A stretch of DNA of 64,000 nt from Sediminitomix flava (GCF_003149185.1 NZ_QGDO01000001.1:1793306-1857305); one strand, 5' to 3'. Shown: positions 34,754 through 43,036, numbered from the stretch's first letter. Numbers and translations are program-made. Notes: generated by a model from the letters alone, not told the origin.

Positions 34754-35489
34754 TTTCAGAATAGGGTTTAAGATTTGTTTATCAATAAGGTGAAACATGA
34801 AAAATCATTCCTGATCTTTCTTTATTGCTTGTAATGGTCAATAGTATTATTAGAAGCTATAACATGTAAAAAAGACTTAGGTTATCTTTATTAGCTAAAA
34901 AATATAACAGACTAACAATCAATAAATTAAATTAATCCAAGCTTTTAATTTACTTTTAATTCATTACACTCTGTTATGAATAATGTGACTAAATAGTTAG
35001 GAGTGGATCTCTATTCTATTTCTTTGTATCTCACATCAGAGAATATCAAAGGTAAATCAAAATAATGTATTAGAAAAACAATATTAAAATACGATGACAT
35101 ATTTTTTAATCAGCACTTAACAATTGTATAATTTCAACAATTGTGAAATTCCCATACGAATAACTGATTCTATTTTATTTTGAATGAAAGTTATTAGAAT
35201 ATTCCTAGAGGTTTCATTTCAATTTAGTTTATTAATTTCATGTGAAATTGGATTTGAGACCTAGCGAACCTCAGATTGAATTAATATGTTCCTTCAAAAA
35301 CTTTAGTTCGACTTAAAATAACACACGTTAACAGCTTAATATAGACTCTTTATAAGAACTTCTTGAACAATAAGAGACTACTTAGGTTTTACTTTTTATG
35401 TTCTTCGTTGTGTAGATAGGAGAATACTATTATTTTTGAATTTGAAAACGAAAATATATAAGAGTTAACATTTACAAATTCTCATAAAA
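34754..35489. other. Long divergent region between nrdJ and pdhC with twin palindromes
   Basis: About 735 bp, very AT-rich, without a supported ORF. It holds two inverted repeats with the same arms: AATTTCA-N7-TGAAATT (35130-35150) and AATTTCA-N2-TGAAATT (35234-35249). A minus-strand TACCTTTG (35054-35047) could be the -7 element for nrdJ, leaving a leader of ~290 nt. I saw no riboswitch here. Confidence 0.45.
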
Positions 35490-37157
35490 ATGGCAGAAGT
35501 TATTAGAATGCCCAAGATGAGTGACACCATGAAAGAAGGTGTTATTGCTTCTTGGCTTGTGAAAGTTGGTGACCAAGTATCCTCAGGTGATATCTTAGCT
35601 GAAGTTGAAACTGACAAAGCAACAATGGAATTGGAGTCTTATGAAGACGGTACAATTCTTTATATCGGTGTTGAGGCTGGTGAAGCTGTAGAAATAGACG
35701 GCATTATCGCAGTAATCGGAGAAGAGGGTGAAGATTACCAATCGCTTCTTTCTGGTGCTGCTGCTCCTAGTGCACCTGCTGCTGAAGCTGCTCCTGTAGA
35801 AGTTCAAGAGGAAGCCGCTGCTCCTGCTGCACCTGCAATTGATACATCATCAATCCCTGCTGCTGTAGTTCGTATGCCAAAAATGAGTGACACTATGAAA
35901 GAAGGTGTTATTGCTGCTTGGCTTGTGAAAGTTGGTGACGAAATCGCTTCTGGTGATGTAATTGCAGAAGTTGAGACTGATAAAGCTACAATGGAGTTAG
36001 AATCTTATGATGACGGAACTCTATTATATATCGGTGCAGAAGCTGGTCAAGCTGTTGCTATTGATGGCGTAATCGCTATCATTGGTGAAGCTGGAACTGA
36101 CTTCCAACCATTATTGGACGCTGCTGCGGCTCCTGCTGCAACTACTCCATCGGCACCTGCTGCTCCAGCTCCTGAAGTAAAAGCTGAAGCTCCTAAGGCA
36201 GCTGCTCCTGCTCCAAAACCAGCTCCTGCTGCTACTAGCAGTGCTCCAGTTTCTCGTGAAGCAGCTCCTGCTCCAGAGTCTGACGGTAAAAGAGTATTCG
36301 CTTCTCCATTGGCTAAGAAATTGGCTGCAGACAAAGGGTTCAATATCGCAATGATTCCTGGTTCTGGAGAGCACGGACGTGTAGTAAAAAGAGATGTTGA
36401 AGCATTCGTTCCTCAACCAACTGAAGCTCCTGCTGTACAAGCAACAGCTTCTGCGGCTGTAGCTGCTGGTGTTGAAGGCTTCAGAGATGAGAAAGTTTCT
36501 CAAATGCGTAAGACGATTGCAAACCGTCTTTCAGAAGCTAAATTTACTGCGCCTCACTTCTACTTAACGGTAGAAATTGATATGGATCAAGCAATCGCTT
36601 CTCGTAAGAGTATCAACGAATTTGCAGCTCCAACAAAAGTTTCATTCAACGATATGGTAATCAAAGCTGCTTCTGTTGCTTTGAAACAACATCCATACAT
36701 CAATGCTTCTTGGCAAGGAGATAAGATCGTACACCACGATCATGTACACATGGGTGTAGCTGTTGCTGTTCCTGACGGTCTTCTTGTACCAGTTGTTCGT
36801 TTTGCAGATACTAAGCCTCTTTCAGCTATCTCTGCTGAAGTAAAAGATTTGGCTGGTAAAGCAAAAGATAAGAAACTACAACCATCTGATTGGGAAGGAA
36901 GTACTTTCACTATCTCTAACTTAGGTATGTTTGGTATTGAGTCATTCACTGGAATCATCAATCCTCCAAACGCTTGTATCATGGCAGTTTCTGCGATCAA
37001 GCAAGTACCAGTAGTGAAAAACGGACAAGTTGTTCCTGGAAACGTAATGAAAGTAACAATGTCTTGTGACCACAGAGTGGTAGATGGTGCTGTAGGTGCT
37101 CAATTCCTACAAACATTCAAGTCATTGCTTGAAGATCCTGTAAGAATTCTTGTATAA
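35490..37157 (+). CDS. pdhC: Pyruvate dehydrogenase E2 (dihydrolipoamide acetyltransferase), two lipoyl domains
   Basis: A 555-residue E2. Two lipoyl domains (residues 1-80 and 128-205) each carry the lipoylated Lys in VETDKATMELES; Ala/Pro-rich linkers follow each. The E1/E3-binding domain is at about 268-305 (FASPLAKKLAADKG...GSGEHGRVVKRDV). The catalytic domain (about 325-555) ends with SCDHRVVDGAVGAQFL, the DHRxxDG motif giving the active-site His. It forms the core of the pyruvate dehydrogenase complex. E1 and E3 genes are not adjacent. The two lipoyl segments are very similar in DNA too, so an internal duplication is evident. Confidence 0.93.
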   Translation: MAEVIRMPKMSDTMKEGVIASWLVKVGDQVSSGDILAEVETDKATMELESYEDGTILYIGVEAGEAVEIDGIIAVIGEEGEDYQSLLSGAAAPSAPAAEAAPVEVQEEAAAPAAPAIDTSSIPAAVVRMPKMSDTMKEGVIAAWLVKVGDEIASGDVIAEVETDKATMELESYDDGTLLYIGAEAGQAVAIDGVIAIIGEAGTDFQPLLDAAAAPAATTPSAPAAPAPEVKAEAPKAAAPAPKPAPAATSSAPVSREAAPAPESDGKRVFASPLAKKLAADKGFNIAMIPGSGEHGRVVKRDVEAFVPQPTEAPAVQATASAAVAAGVEGFRDEKVSQMRKTIANRLSEAKFTAPHFYLTVEIDMDQAIASRKSINEFAAPTKVSFNDMVIKAASVALKQHPYINASWQGDKIVHHDHVHMGVAVAVPDGLLVPVVRFADTKPLSAISAEVKDLAGKAKDKKLQPSDWEGSTFTISNLGMFGIESFTGIINPPNACIMAVSAIKQVPVVKNGQVVPGNVMKVTMSCDHRVVDGAVGAQFLQTFKSLLEDPVRILV

Positions 37158-37180
37158 GGAATAAAAAACAGATCATAGAT

Positions 37181-37223
37181 AAAGAGTCATTCTGAAATTA
37201 AATTCGGAATGACTCTTTTTTTG
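37181..37223 (+). terminator. Terminator after pdhC
   Basis: Twelve-base-pair stem AAAGAGTCATTC/GAATGACTCTTT, 14-base loop, T-run. Confidence 0.88.
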
Positions 37224-37248
37224 ATGAATTTCTTTTTGAGAAAAAGTA

Positions 37249-37281
37249 CAAAAAAGGCGCCCGTTGAGAGAAGGAGGGCGC
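37249..37281 (-). terminator. Second terminator downstream of the cobalamin riboswitch
   Basis: Minus-strand hairpin GCGCCC/GGGCGC followed by six Ts. It lies ~250 nt after the riboswitch aptamer, with no gene in between. Confidence 0.75.
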
Positions 37282-37348
37282 ACTTTTATTCAACATAATC
37301 AACCTAATATGGAGTTATTTCTTAGTCAAGCTTTATATTCTCCTTCTG

Positions 37349-37380
37349 AAAAAAATCAGAGGATACTTTTCATCATCCTC
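37349..37380 (-). terminator. First terminator downstream of the cobalamin riboswitch
   Basis: Minus-strand hairpin GAGGAT/ATCCTC, ten-base loop, then TG and a seven-T run. It may be the riboswitch-controlled or the constitutive end of the leader transcript. Confidence 0.65.
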
Positions 37381-37441
37381 AAATTGAGTTGATGGTAGAT
37401 TCTTGAAAACTTTAGGGAAATGAATGGTATAACTCGATAGG

Positions 37442-37495
37442 CTATTGAATAAATATACCCATAGACACAACTAGTTTATAGCCGTGAAACATCAT
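37442..37495 (-). CDS. Possible 17-codon leader ORF after the riboswitch
   Basis: ATG ATG ... TAG encoding MMFHGYKLVVSMGIFIQ, the only ATG-started frame between the aptamer and the first terminator. It is too short to judge as a gene and may be chance; recorded because it is the only candidate target of the riboswitch. Confidence 0.2.
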   Translation of the reverse strand: MMFHGYKLVVSMGIFIQ

Positions 37496-37529
37496 ACCTT
37501 TTACTTAACTCCCGAAGTACAAGTATCTA

Positions 37530-37700
37530 TTCATTTGGCAGGTCTTCTGACTCACTCCTCGGATTTATGCCTTCTCGTTTTTTAATGAAAACAATGGCGA
37601 AAAATATAAACCGATTTTTCGGAGTTTACAGCTGCGGGTACAGTTCCTGAGTTTCACAGGATTCCCTTTTCAACTACAATAGTTGTAGTACCAAAGCATA
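37530..37700 (-). ncRNA. Cobalamin (B12) riboswitch
   Basis: On the minus strand the conserved blocks occur in order: AAAAGGGAATCC with a CCTGTGAAACTCAGG hairpin, the core CTGTACCCGCAGCTGTAA, a variable peripheral arm, GCCATTG as B12 box, GAAGGC, then GAGTCAGAAGACCTGCC at the 3' end. P1 is closed by TTTGG (5') with CCAAA (3'). The element senses adenosyl- or other cobalamins and normally controls B12 uptake or B12-linked genes. Here no ORF follows within the transcript, which meets two terminators. The next same-strand gene is nrdJ, beyond the oppositely oriented pdhC. Confidence 0.9.
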
Positions 37701-37768
37701 GCAAAATTTGTTAGAAATAGTAAGACTTTAAGTGACATAGATCACTGACTCACAAGTCTTTTATCATC

Positions 37769-38434
37769 CTATTTTGACTTTCTTAAATAAATATCTCCAT
37801 TGATTACTTTTAAGTTTATTTCTTCGCCGCCACCCTCATAATTATGGCTAAGTTTTGCTCCAACATGGCGTTTAGTCAACTCTGGAAAGTCAAGGTCAGA
37901 ATAGATATCTCCATGAAGTGTTGATAAACTAAAGTCAGCTCCTTCTTTAGTATCCCATTCCAAATCTATAAAACCATTGATGGTCTTTACATTGGCTTTA
38001 GACTTTACTTCCCTTAGTTCTATATCTCCATTGATACTCTCTAAGCTGAATTGCTGATTTTTAGGTAAAAAAATCTGATACTTCACCTTAAAATGACTTG
38101 AGGTTCGAATCGCTCCATTCTTGTGAGGAACTTCATATTTATTCATCTTATCAAAATCATATTCAGAACGTACAGAACAACCTTGTCCATTTTTATCAAC
38201 AATCAACTGATAAACCTCTTCATAAGGATAATCTGTATCTAACTCTACTACTGCGACAATCTTTAATTTGTCTTCTTTCCAGCCCTTTACTTGAATAAAC
38301 TCTGCAAATTTCAACTCTAATTCGATGGACTGATCTTTAGTAACTTTCACTTCTTGCTGAAATGTTTGGGCTGTTTGTTCCCTGCCTGCTATTCCGAAAA
38401 GGAATGCGGAGATTAATAATAATATGCGAAACAT
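37769..38434 (-). CDS. Secreted DUF4097-like beta-repeat protein
   Basis: A 221-residue protein with an N-terminal signal (MFRILLLISAFLFGIAG) and a beta-helix-like mature part. Repeated units of the type LESINGDIELREV, VKTINGFIDLEW, LSTLHGDIYSDL and LKVINGDIYLRK are the DUF4097 hallmark. It is probably periplasmic or surface located; function unknown. It ends in the same residues (NDIYLRQSK/NGDIYLRKSK) as its upstream paralogue, from which it is separated by 76 bp. Last gene of the sigma/anti-sigma operon. Confidence 0.85.
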   Translation of the reverse strand: MFRILLLISAFLFGIAGREQTAQTFQQEVKVTKDQSIELELKFAEFIQVKGWKEDKLKIVAVVELDTDYPYEEVYQLIVDKNGQGCSVRSEYDFDKMNKYEVPHKNGAIRTSSHFKVKYQIFLPKNQQFSLESINGDIELREVKSKANVKTINGFIDLEWDTKEGADFSLSTLHGDIYSDLDFPELTKRHVGAKLSHNYEGGGEEINLKVINGDIYLRKSK

Positions 38435-38510
38435 GGTGGGTAAAGATTTGAAGGTAAAAGAAACTCAGAAAGCAATTTCTACTATTACTTTCTGAGTCTG
38501 ATGAATCGGA

Positions 38511-39296
38511 TTATTTGCTTTGTCTGAGATAAATATCGTTACTCGTTGCTTGAAGGTGTACAGAAGTTCCTCCGCCATTTATCGTCCCCTTGAAGTTATT
38601 TAGGCTATACATGGCTACTGGAGAACTACTTTTTTTATTAGATGCAGATACAATATCAAAATCGGTATACACCTCTCCTTGATAGGTTTTCAAGCTCAAA
38701 TCAACTTTTGAATTCTTTGGTAAAACAACTTCCAACACACCCGATGTACACGAGAGTTGATGTGGTCGATCGATCAATTCTGCATAAGCACAATAAATAT
38801 CTCCACTCGTAGTATTCGCTATAACGGGACCATATACATCTTCTAATCGGATAGTAGCATTTTTTCCTTTCACCTCAATTTCTCCTTTCAAAGATTTTAG
38901 GCTAAAAGTATTATCATCAAAGAAACTAGACTCTTGGATATTCAAGGCCACATTTTCTGGCACTTTCATTTCTATTTTGATTTTCCCCTGCATAGCCTTG
39001 GCTAAAAAAAGTGTATTTCCTTCTTGCTGCATTGCTAGCCCTACGCCTGTATTATCTCTAAGCCTAGTCAGAGGTTTTAGACCTTGTGCTCTTTCCGGCA
39101 ACTCCCTAAATTCTCCTTGAACTTTGATCAACACTTCATTCCCTTTATATCCTTCTATGGTTAAATCAGTCTGATCAATATCTAGTCTGATTTTATTCTC
39201 TGCTGAATTTTTCAGCTTTATTTTATACTCTTTTTCAGAAGCAAACAAACTTTGAGTAAGAAGTACACCAAGTACAAACAATAGTATCTTTTTCAT
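38511..39296 (-). CDS. Secreted DUF4097-like beta-repeat protein
   Basis: A 261-residue paralogue of the downstream protein. Signal peptide MKKILLFVLGVLLTQSLFAS, then beta-repeat units (FSLKSLKGEIEVKGKNATIRLEDVYGP, TTSGDIYCAYAEL, CTSGVLEVVLPKNS, LKTYQGEVYTDF) ending SNDIYLRQSK. Probably extracytoplasmic. It follows the anti-sigma gene by 26 bp, so it is very likely co-transcribed and may be the regulated output of the sigma factor, or its signal sensor. Confidence 0.85.
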   Translation of the reverse strand: MKKILLFVLGVLLTQSLFASEKEYKIKLKNSAENKIRLDIDQTDLTIEGYKGNEVLIKVQGEFRELPERAQGLKPLTRLRDNTGVGLAMQQEGNTLFLAKAMQGKIKIEMKVPENVALNIQESSFFDDNTFSLKSLKGEIEVKGKNATIRLEDVYGPVIANTTSGDIYCAYAELIDRPHQLSCTSGVLEVVLPKNSKVDLSLKTYQGEVYTDFDIVSASNKKSSSPVAMYSLNNFKGTINGGGTSVHLQATSNDIYLRQSK

Positions 39297-39322
39297 CTCT
39301 TTTAGATTTTTGAATTCATTTT

Positions 39323-40108
39323 TTAAAGCATTAAACCAACTCCTTCAGCAGCCTTATCAATAAGTAGAGGATGACCTTCTTTGTCTTGCATCAACTCTCG
39401 CATTCTAGGCAAAGCTGTTTTCACCTTCCACTGCGAAAGGATTTCGATAAGGGCAAACTGTACAGAAACATCATGTTCTTCATCCAAAGCTTCTGTCAGT
39501 GCTTTTTGGACTCTACTATCGTAGCCAAAACGTTGCAAGGCATAAGCTGAATTCTGACGAACATTTGGGTTTTGATCATATCTGACCGATGAAATTAAGG
39601 CCATTACAATTTCACTCACTTCTTCGGGTAACTCATTTGCATAACTCACAGCTTGAATTCGATCACTTGCTGAAGGAGCCTTGAGCATATTCAGAATTAA
39701 TAGCTTTTTGGTTTCCTTCATTTCTTCAGAAAGCTGTACAAAATTCTGCTCCCAATCACCTGTTGGTGAATCTGACGTTGATGAATTGAATTGCATTCCG
39801 AATACAAAAAGAATGATAGCTGCGGCAACTTGCCCTCCTATTTTCCAATAAGCTTTAAAAGAAATCGTCTTCCCTTTAGCTTTTTGTTCTTCTGTCTCTA
39901 AAGCTTCGTAAAAAACTTTATCTACAGAAGTAGGAGTCTCTGTCACGTTCAATGAATCAAGATCTTTAAACAAGGTTTCAAAGTCTTCTAAATCTTGCTT
40001 TGTTTCATCATCTTGTTTCAGAGAAGTTTCTAGCTCTTCTGCTTCTTGTTTTGACAAATCACCTTCGAGGTAACGGATGAGTTTATCATCAAGTGGTTCT
40101 TTCTCCAT
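39323..40108 (-). CDS. Anti-sigma factor with HEAT repeats
   Basis: A 261-residue single-pass protein. The N-terminal ~85 residues are acidic and begin DDKLIRYLEGDLSKQEAEELE, the usual zinc-finger-less anti-sigma start in Bacteroidota. One membrane helix lies at about 98-113 (VAAAIILFVFGMQF). The ~145-residue periplasmic part holds HEAT repeats (NVRQNSAYALQRFGYDSRVQKALTEALDEE, VSVQFALIEILSQWKVKTALPRMRELM). It should hold the sigma factor encoded just upstream at the membrane until a signal reaches the HEAT part. The start lies 5 bp from the sigma stop. Confidence 0.85.
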   Translation of the reverse strand: MEKEPLDDKLIRYLEGDLSKQEAEELETSLKQDDETKQDLEDFETLFKDLDSLNVTETPTSVDKVFYEALETEEQKAKGKTISFKAYWKIGGQVAAAIILFVFGMQFNSSTSDSPTGDWEQNFVQLSEEMKETKKLLILNMLKAPSASDRIQAVSYANELPEEVSEIVMALISSVRYDQNPNVRQNSAYALQRFGYDSRVQKALTEALDEEHDVSVQFALIEILSQWKVKTALPRMRELMQDKEGHPLLIDKAAEGVGLML

Positions 40109-40113
40109 CTGAG

Positions 40114-40650
40114 TTAATGTTTTTCATACTGAAAATAGATTTCACGCAGTTTGCCCAATGCTCGGTGTACTTTCACTTTTACATGAGTAGTACTCAAACC
40201 TAGCATTTCAGCAATTTCTGCTTGTTTTACCTTCAAGATTTTTGACATCACAATCAATTCTCGATCGGTTTCATCCAAATCAGCTAAAGCAAATTGAAGC
40301 TGTGCACTTACTTCCAGTTGCTCTAACCGAACCTCTGCACTTTGTTCTACCTCCTGAATTTTCTCTTCTTGTAGGGGTAAAGGTGCTTGATTACTTTTTT
40401 CAAAATGCCTAGCCCGAAGATTACGAGCTATACCAAAAAGCCAAGGTTTAAAAGCGTAGTCAGCGTTATAACTCGATCGGTACTTCAACATCCGTAGAAA
40501 AACATTCTGAGTGAGATCATCACTCTCTGTTCTATTCTGAGTTGTGTATAAAAAATACTGATACACTTTTTGCTTGTAACGCTCAAAAAGCACTGCTGCC
40601 TTTTGTAAATCGCCTTGACTAACGGCTTGCATTAACGCCTCGTCAGTCAT
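40114..40650 (-). CDS. ECF RNA polymerase sigma factor
   Basis: A 178-residue sigma-70 factor with only regions 2 and 4. Region 2 includes YQYFLYTTQNRTESDDLTQNVFLRMLKY and PWLFGIARNLRARHF; region 4 has LDETDRELIVMSKILKVKQAEIAEMLGLSTTHVKVKVHRALGKLREI, the DNA-binding helix-turn-helix for the -35 element. It probably directs its own operon (anti-sigma, two DUF4097 proteins) in response to an envelope signal. Confidence 0.93.
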   Translation of the reverse strand: MTDEALMQAVSQGDLQKAAVLFERYKQKVYQYFLYTTQNRTESDDLTQNVFLRMLKYRSSYNADYAFKPWLFGIARNLRARHFEKSNQAPLPLQEEKIQEVEQSAEVRLEQLEVSAQLQFALADLDETDRELIVMSKILKVKQAEIAEMLGLSTTHVKVKVHRALGKLREIYFQYEKH

Positions 40651-40759
40651 TCATTTTTTGGTTTCGTGTTTTAGCCTTTCACATATAAGTATCGGGCTAT
40701 TTGGAAATGGTTACAGATTCTTCGAAAAAAATTGAAAAAAAATTCTGTGAGCTAAAAGA

Positions 40760-41311
40760 TTAGTATTCTACGAACTTAATTTTCTGTCTCTCTTCCCATT
40801 GATTTTCATCTTTATTTAAGATCAATATTTCATCCCAACCACTAATTGCTCCGTCTCCTAAGGTAGAAAAATATGTTCCAACAATAGCGATTGCCTTACT
40901 TTTAGCCGAGTCAATCTCTATACTTTTCACCTCTTTGATAAATAAGTTTGTTGAACGAGGATTCCGAAACAATAAAAAATCTTTAAGAAGATCATCCTTT
41001 TTCATCACTTTCCCTATCGTATTCTTCATTAAGAAAGCATTTAGTAACACAAGTTCTGAATTCGAGAACTTATGAATGCGGTAAGCTAAAAAATTGGACA
41101 GATCGCGTCTTTCTACACTATCTAAGAATGTAGTTGTTCCAAATGCTACAGAATAATTATCATGAATATTGGGATGAATAGAATTTCGGATAAGATTATA
41201 AATCTGAGTAGTATCTGACTCTACAGAATGAACTTGAGTTTGTGGGCTTGTACAAGAATAGTTTAGAAATAGAGCTAAAATTGAAACGATAAAAGAGAGC
41301 TTCATATACAT
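40760..41311 (-). CDS. Hypothetical lipoprotein
   Basis: A 183-residue protein with a lipoprotein signal (LSFIVSILALFLNYSCTSPQ, Cys near residue 20). The mature part has no domain I recognise. A second Met at residue 3 (41305) may be the true start. It is close to, but probably separate from, the sigma-factor operon (110 bp). Function not proposed. Confidence 0.75.
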   Translation of the reverse strand: MYMKLSFIVSILALFLNYSCTSPQTQVHSVESDTTQIYNLIRNSIHPNIHDNYSVAFGTTTFLDSVERRDLSNFLAYRIHKFSNSELVLLNAFLMKNTIGKVMKKDDLLKDFLLFRNPRSTNLFIKEVKSIEIDSAKSKAIAIVGTYFSTLGDGAISGWDEILILNKDENQWEERQKIKFVEY

Positions 41312-41573
41312 ATTTAGTTCTTTGTATTATAGCTAGCGCAACTATAAGATTGAGAAAGCTAGACGATCTCTATAATTAGAAACGAAATTCATAAAATTTA
41401 ATTCTTTGTTGTACTTTCTTCTCAATAGAATTAAAAAATGACTATTCTAAGAATTAAAGAATTATCAAAAGGTATTTATCGGTAAGGACTAAGAATCTTT
41501 CCTATTTATTTTACTTTCTGATATTCAGTGAAATCCTAAAAAAGAGAGATATCAAAAAAATATGGAATTAATA

Positions 41574-41604
41574 TTTGTTAACAATATACATATTGTTATA
41601 TTTG
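41574..41604 (+). promoter_or_regulatory. Consensus promoter of an unannotated transcript
   Basis: TTTG (41574-41577), 19-bp spacer, TATATTTG (41597-41604): an exact match to the Bacteroidota consensus with the same spacing as both tRNA promoters here. The spacer holds an inverted repeat AACAAT-N6-ATTGTT (41580-41597), which could be an operator. Confidence 0.75.
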
Positions 41605-41609
41605 ATTAT

Positions 41610-41748
41610 AAGAAAGGAATTCAAAAACTAATTCATACTAAGGGCAAAGAAATTTGTCGTGGACGAAAAGTCCGTTCGTAACTCAAAAACTATTACTCTA
41701 TTACTAACTATTACAATAAAGGCTGGAACCCAATCCAGCCTTTTTTAT
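41610..41748 (+). ncRNA. Candidate small RNA (~140 nt)
   Basis: The stretch between a consensus promoter and a strong terminator. It has no ATG-started ORF. It contains a hairpin GGAC-GAAAA-GTCC (about 41660-41672) and the 3' terminator hairpin. It does not resemble tRNA, tmRNA, 6S, SRP or RNase P RNA. The start is estimated from the -7 element. Promoter and terminator are read directly; that it is a functional RNA is inference. Confidence 0.6.
41718..41748 (+). terminator. Terminator of the candidate small RNA
   Basis: Stem AAAGGCTGGA/TCCAGCCTTT, six-base loop, six Ts on the plus strand. No plus-strand gene lies upstream within kilobases. On the minus strand the tail is poor in T, though it could help end the kynA transcript. 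Confidence 0.8.
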
Positions 41749-41768
41749 TTTCTATAAATTCTAAAAAT

Positions 41769-42869
41769 CTATACGCCTACTCTTGAGAAAAAGAAATCCA
41801 ATTGCTTTTTAACATCATGAGGTAGTTCTGGCAAATAAGCTTTCGGAATTAAGAATGTTGATAAGTTGAAAAGATCTAAGAAAATACGATTATTCTGTGT
41901 CGCTTTCTTCAAATACTTATGACCTGATGAACCTCCTGTCCCTATTTTAGTACCAAGCATTCGTTGTGCCATAAGCGCATGTCTGTACCTCCAAGAGGTA
42001 AATCCTTCATCAATATCAATGAGCATATTTAAAAACTGGAATGGCTGCTGAAGTACTGGTTCTTCTCTATACAAGAAAATAAATAAAGCATTGAACAAAG
42101 CTTTGCGAGATAATCGGATATTCCCTTCAGCTTGCCAAGCTTCATAGTTTTCTTCATTCAATAAGGCATTGAAAGTTGAACGAGTCATCTCAAGATGCGT
42201 CAGTTGAATCTCACGCATTTTGTCATTTAAGGTAGGATTCTCCACAATTAATTTGTGATCTTCTTCCAACATTTGATCTACTGCAGCAGCATACTGCTCC
42301 CAAAAATCAAAGATTTTCTGCTGCGTAAAAGGCAAACGTTCCAGCCACGCTTCCATACTATCAAAAACGGATGTTACTTTCTCTGTCTCATCAATTCTCG
42401 ATTTATCTTGATCATTTAGTCTTCCTGTAAAAAATTCTCTGTCTACCCCTTCTCTTTGATCTGTTTTCAGTCCTAATCTGATTTCAATCTCTCTAAATTG
42501 TACCGACTGAAAACCTGACGCAGGCACCAAAAGATCACGAAACTCAAGAAAATCCATTGGAGTCATCGTTTCCAATACGCCCAGATGTCCTTGAATAACT
42601 TCCTGAACTTTCTGAATTCGCTGTAAGCGAGTCACTGCCAAATGAATTTCTTTTTCATCAATCTCTTCTTGTGAAAAGATTCGTTGTACATCTGCAATCT
42701 CATGAATGATTTGCTTAAACCACAATTCGTAAGTCTGATGTACCAATATGAAAAGCATTTCATCGTGACATTCCTCGCCATACTTTTTACTCAAAGGCAA
42801 TTGAGCATCCAATAATTTATCGAGCTGTAGATAGTCTGCATAATATACGGGTCCTCTGTTCTTGTGCAT
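41769..42869 (-). CDS. kynA: Tryptophan 2,3-dioxygenase family protein
   Basis: A 366-residue haem dioxygenase, longer than the ~280 residues of many bacterial TDOs. It opens VYYADYLQLDKLLDAQLPLS and HDEMLFILVHQTYELWFKQIIHEI, the substrate and haem pocket with the distal His. SFQSVQFREIE-like residues (GFQSVQFREIEIRLG) follow, and the proximal-His region is WRYRHALMAQRMLGTKIGTGGSSGHKYLKKA. It opens the indole ring of tryptophan to N-formylkynurenine, the first step of the kynurenine route. No other kynurenine gene is adjacent; it stands alone. Confidence 0.92.
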   Translation of the reverse strand: MHKNRGPVYYADYLQLDKLLDAQLPLSKKYGEECHDEMLFILVHQTYELWFKQIIHEIADVQRIFSQEEIDEKEIHLAVTRLQRIQKVQEVIQGHLGVLETMTPMDFLEFRDLLVPASGFQSVQFREIEIRLGLKTDQREGVDREFFTGRLNDQDKSRIDETEKVTSVFDSMEAWLERLPFTQQKIFDFWEQYAAAVDQMLEEDHKLIVENPTLNDKMREIQLTHLEMTRSTFNALLNEENYEAWQAEGNIRLSRKALFNALFIFLYREEPVLQQPFQFLNMLIDIDEGFTSWRYRHALMAQRMLGTKIGTGGSSGHKYLKKATQNNRIFLDLFNLSTFLIPKAYLPELPHDVKKQLDFFFSRVGV

Positions 42870-42969
42870 GATATTGTGTTTATTATAGTTAGTTTTTACT
42901 TGATATGATTAAAACACAATATATTAAAAAATGCACGTCATATACTTTACATAAGATAAGGTCTGATGT

Positions 42970-43010
42970 GAAAAAAGCTTTTCAGTTCTTAAAAATTCAA
43001 CTGAAAAGCT
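42970..43010 (-). terminator. Terminator after the aldo/keto reductase gene
   Basis: Twelve-base-pair stem AGCTTTTCAGTT/AACTGAAAAGCT with T-run on the minus strand. Confidence 0.85.
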
Positions 43011-43036
43011 CCCTTTATATTCGAAGTCTATCAACT

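Noticed and set aside
34799..35489. Search for a second riboswitch in the nrdJ leader
   Set aside because: No cobalamin core, B12 box or other known aptamer block was found; only palindromes and a tentative -7 element.
36047..36503. Two long minus-strand frames opposite pdhC
   Set aside because: They are antisense shadows of the Ala/Pro-rich linker codons; the E2 domains on the plus strand explain the sequence.
41650..41680. Possible hammerhead ribozyme in the candidate small RNA, suggested by a GAAA next to a stem
   Set aside because: The required CTGANGA core is missing, so only a simple hairpin is claimed.
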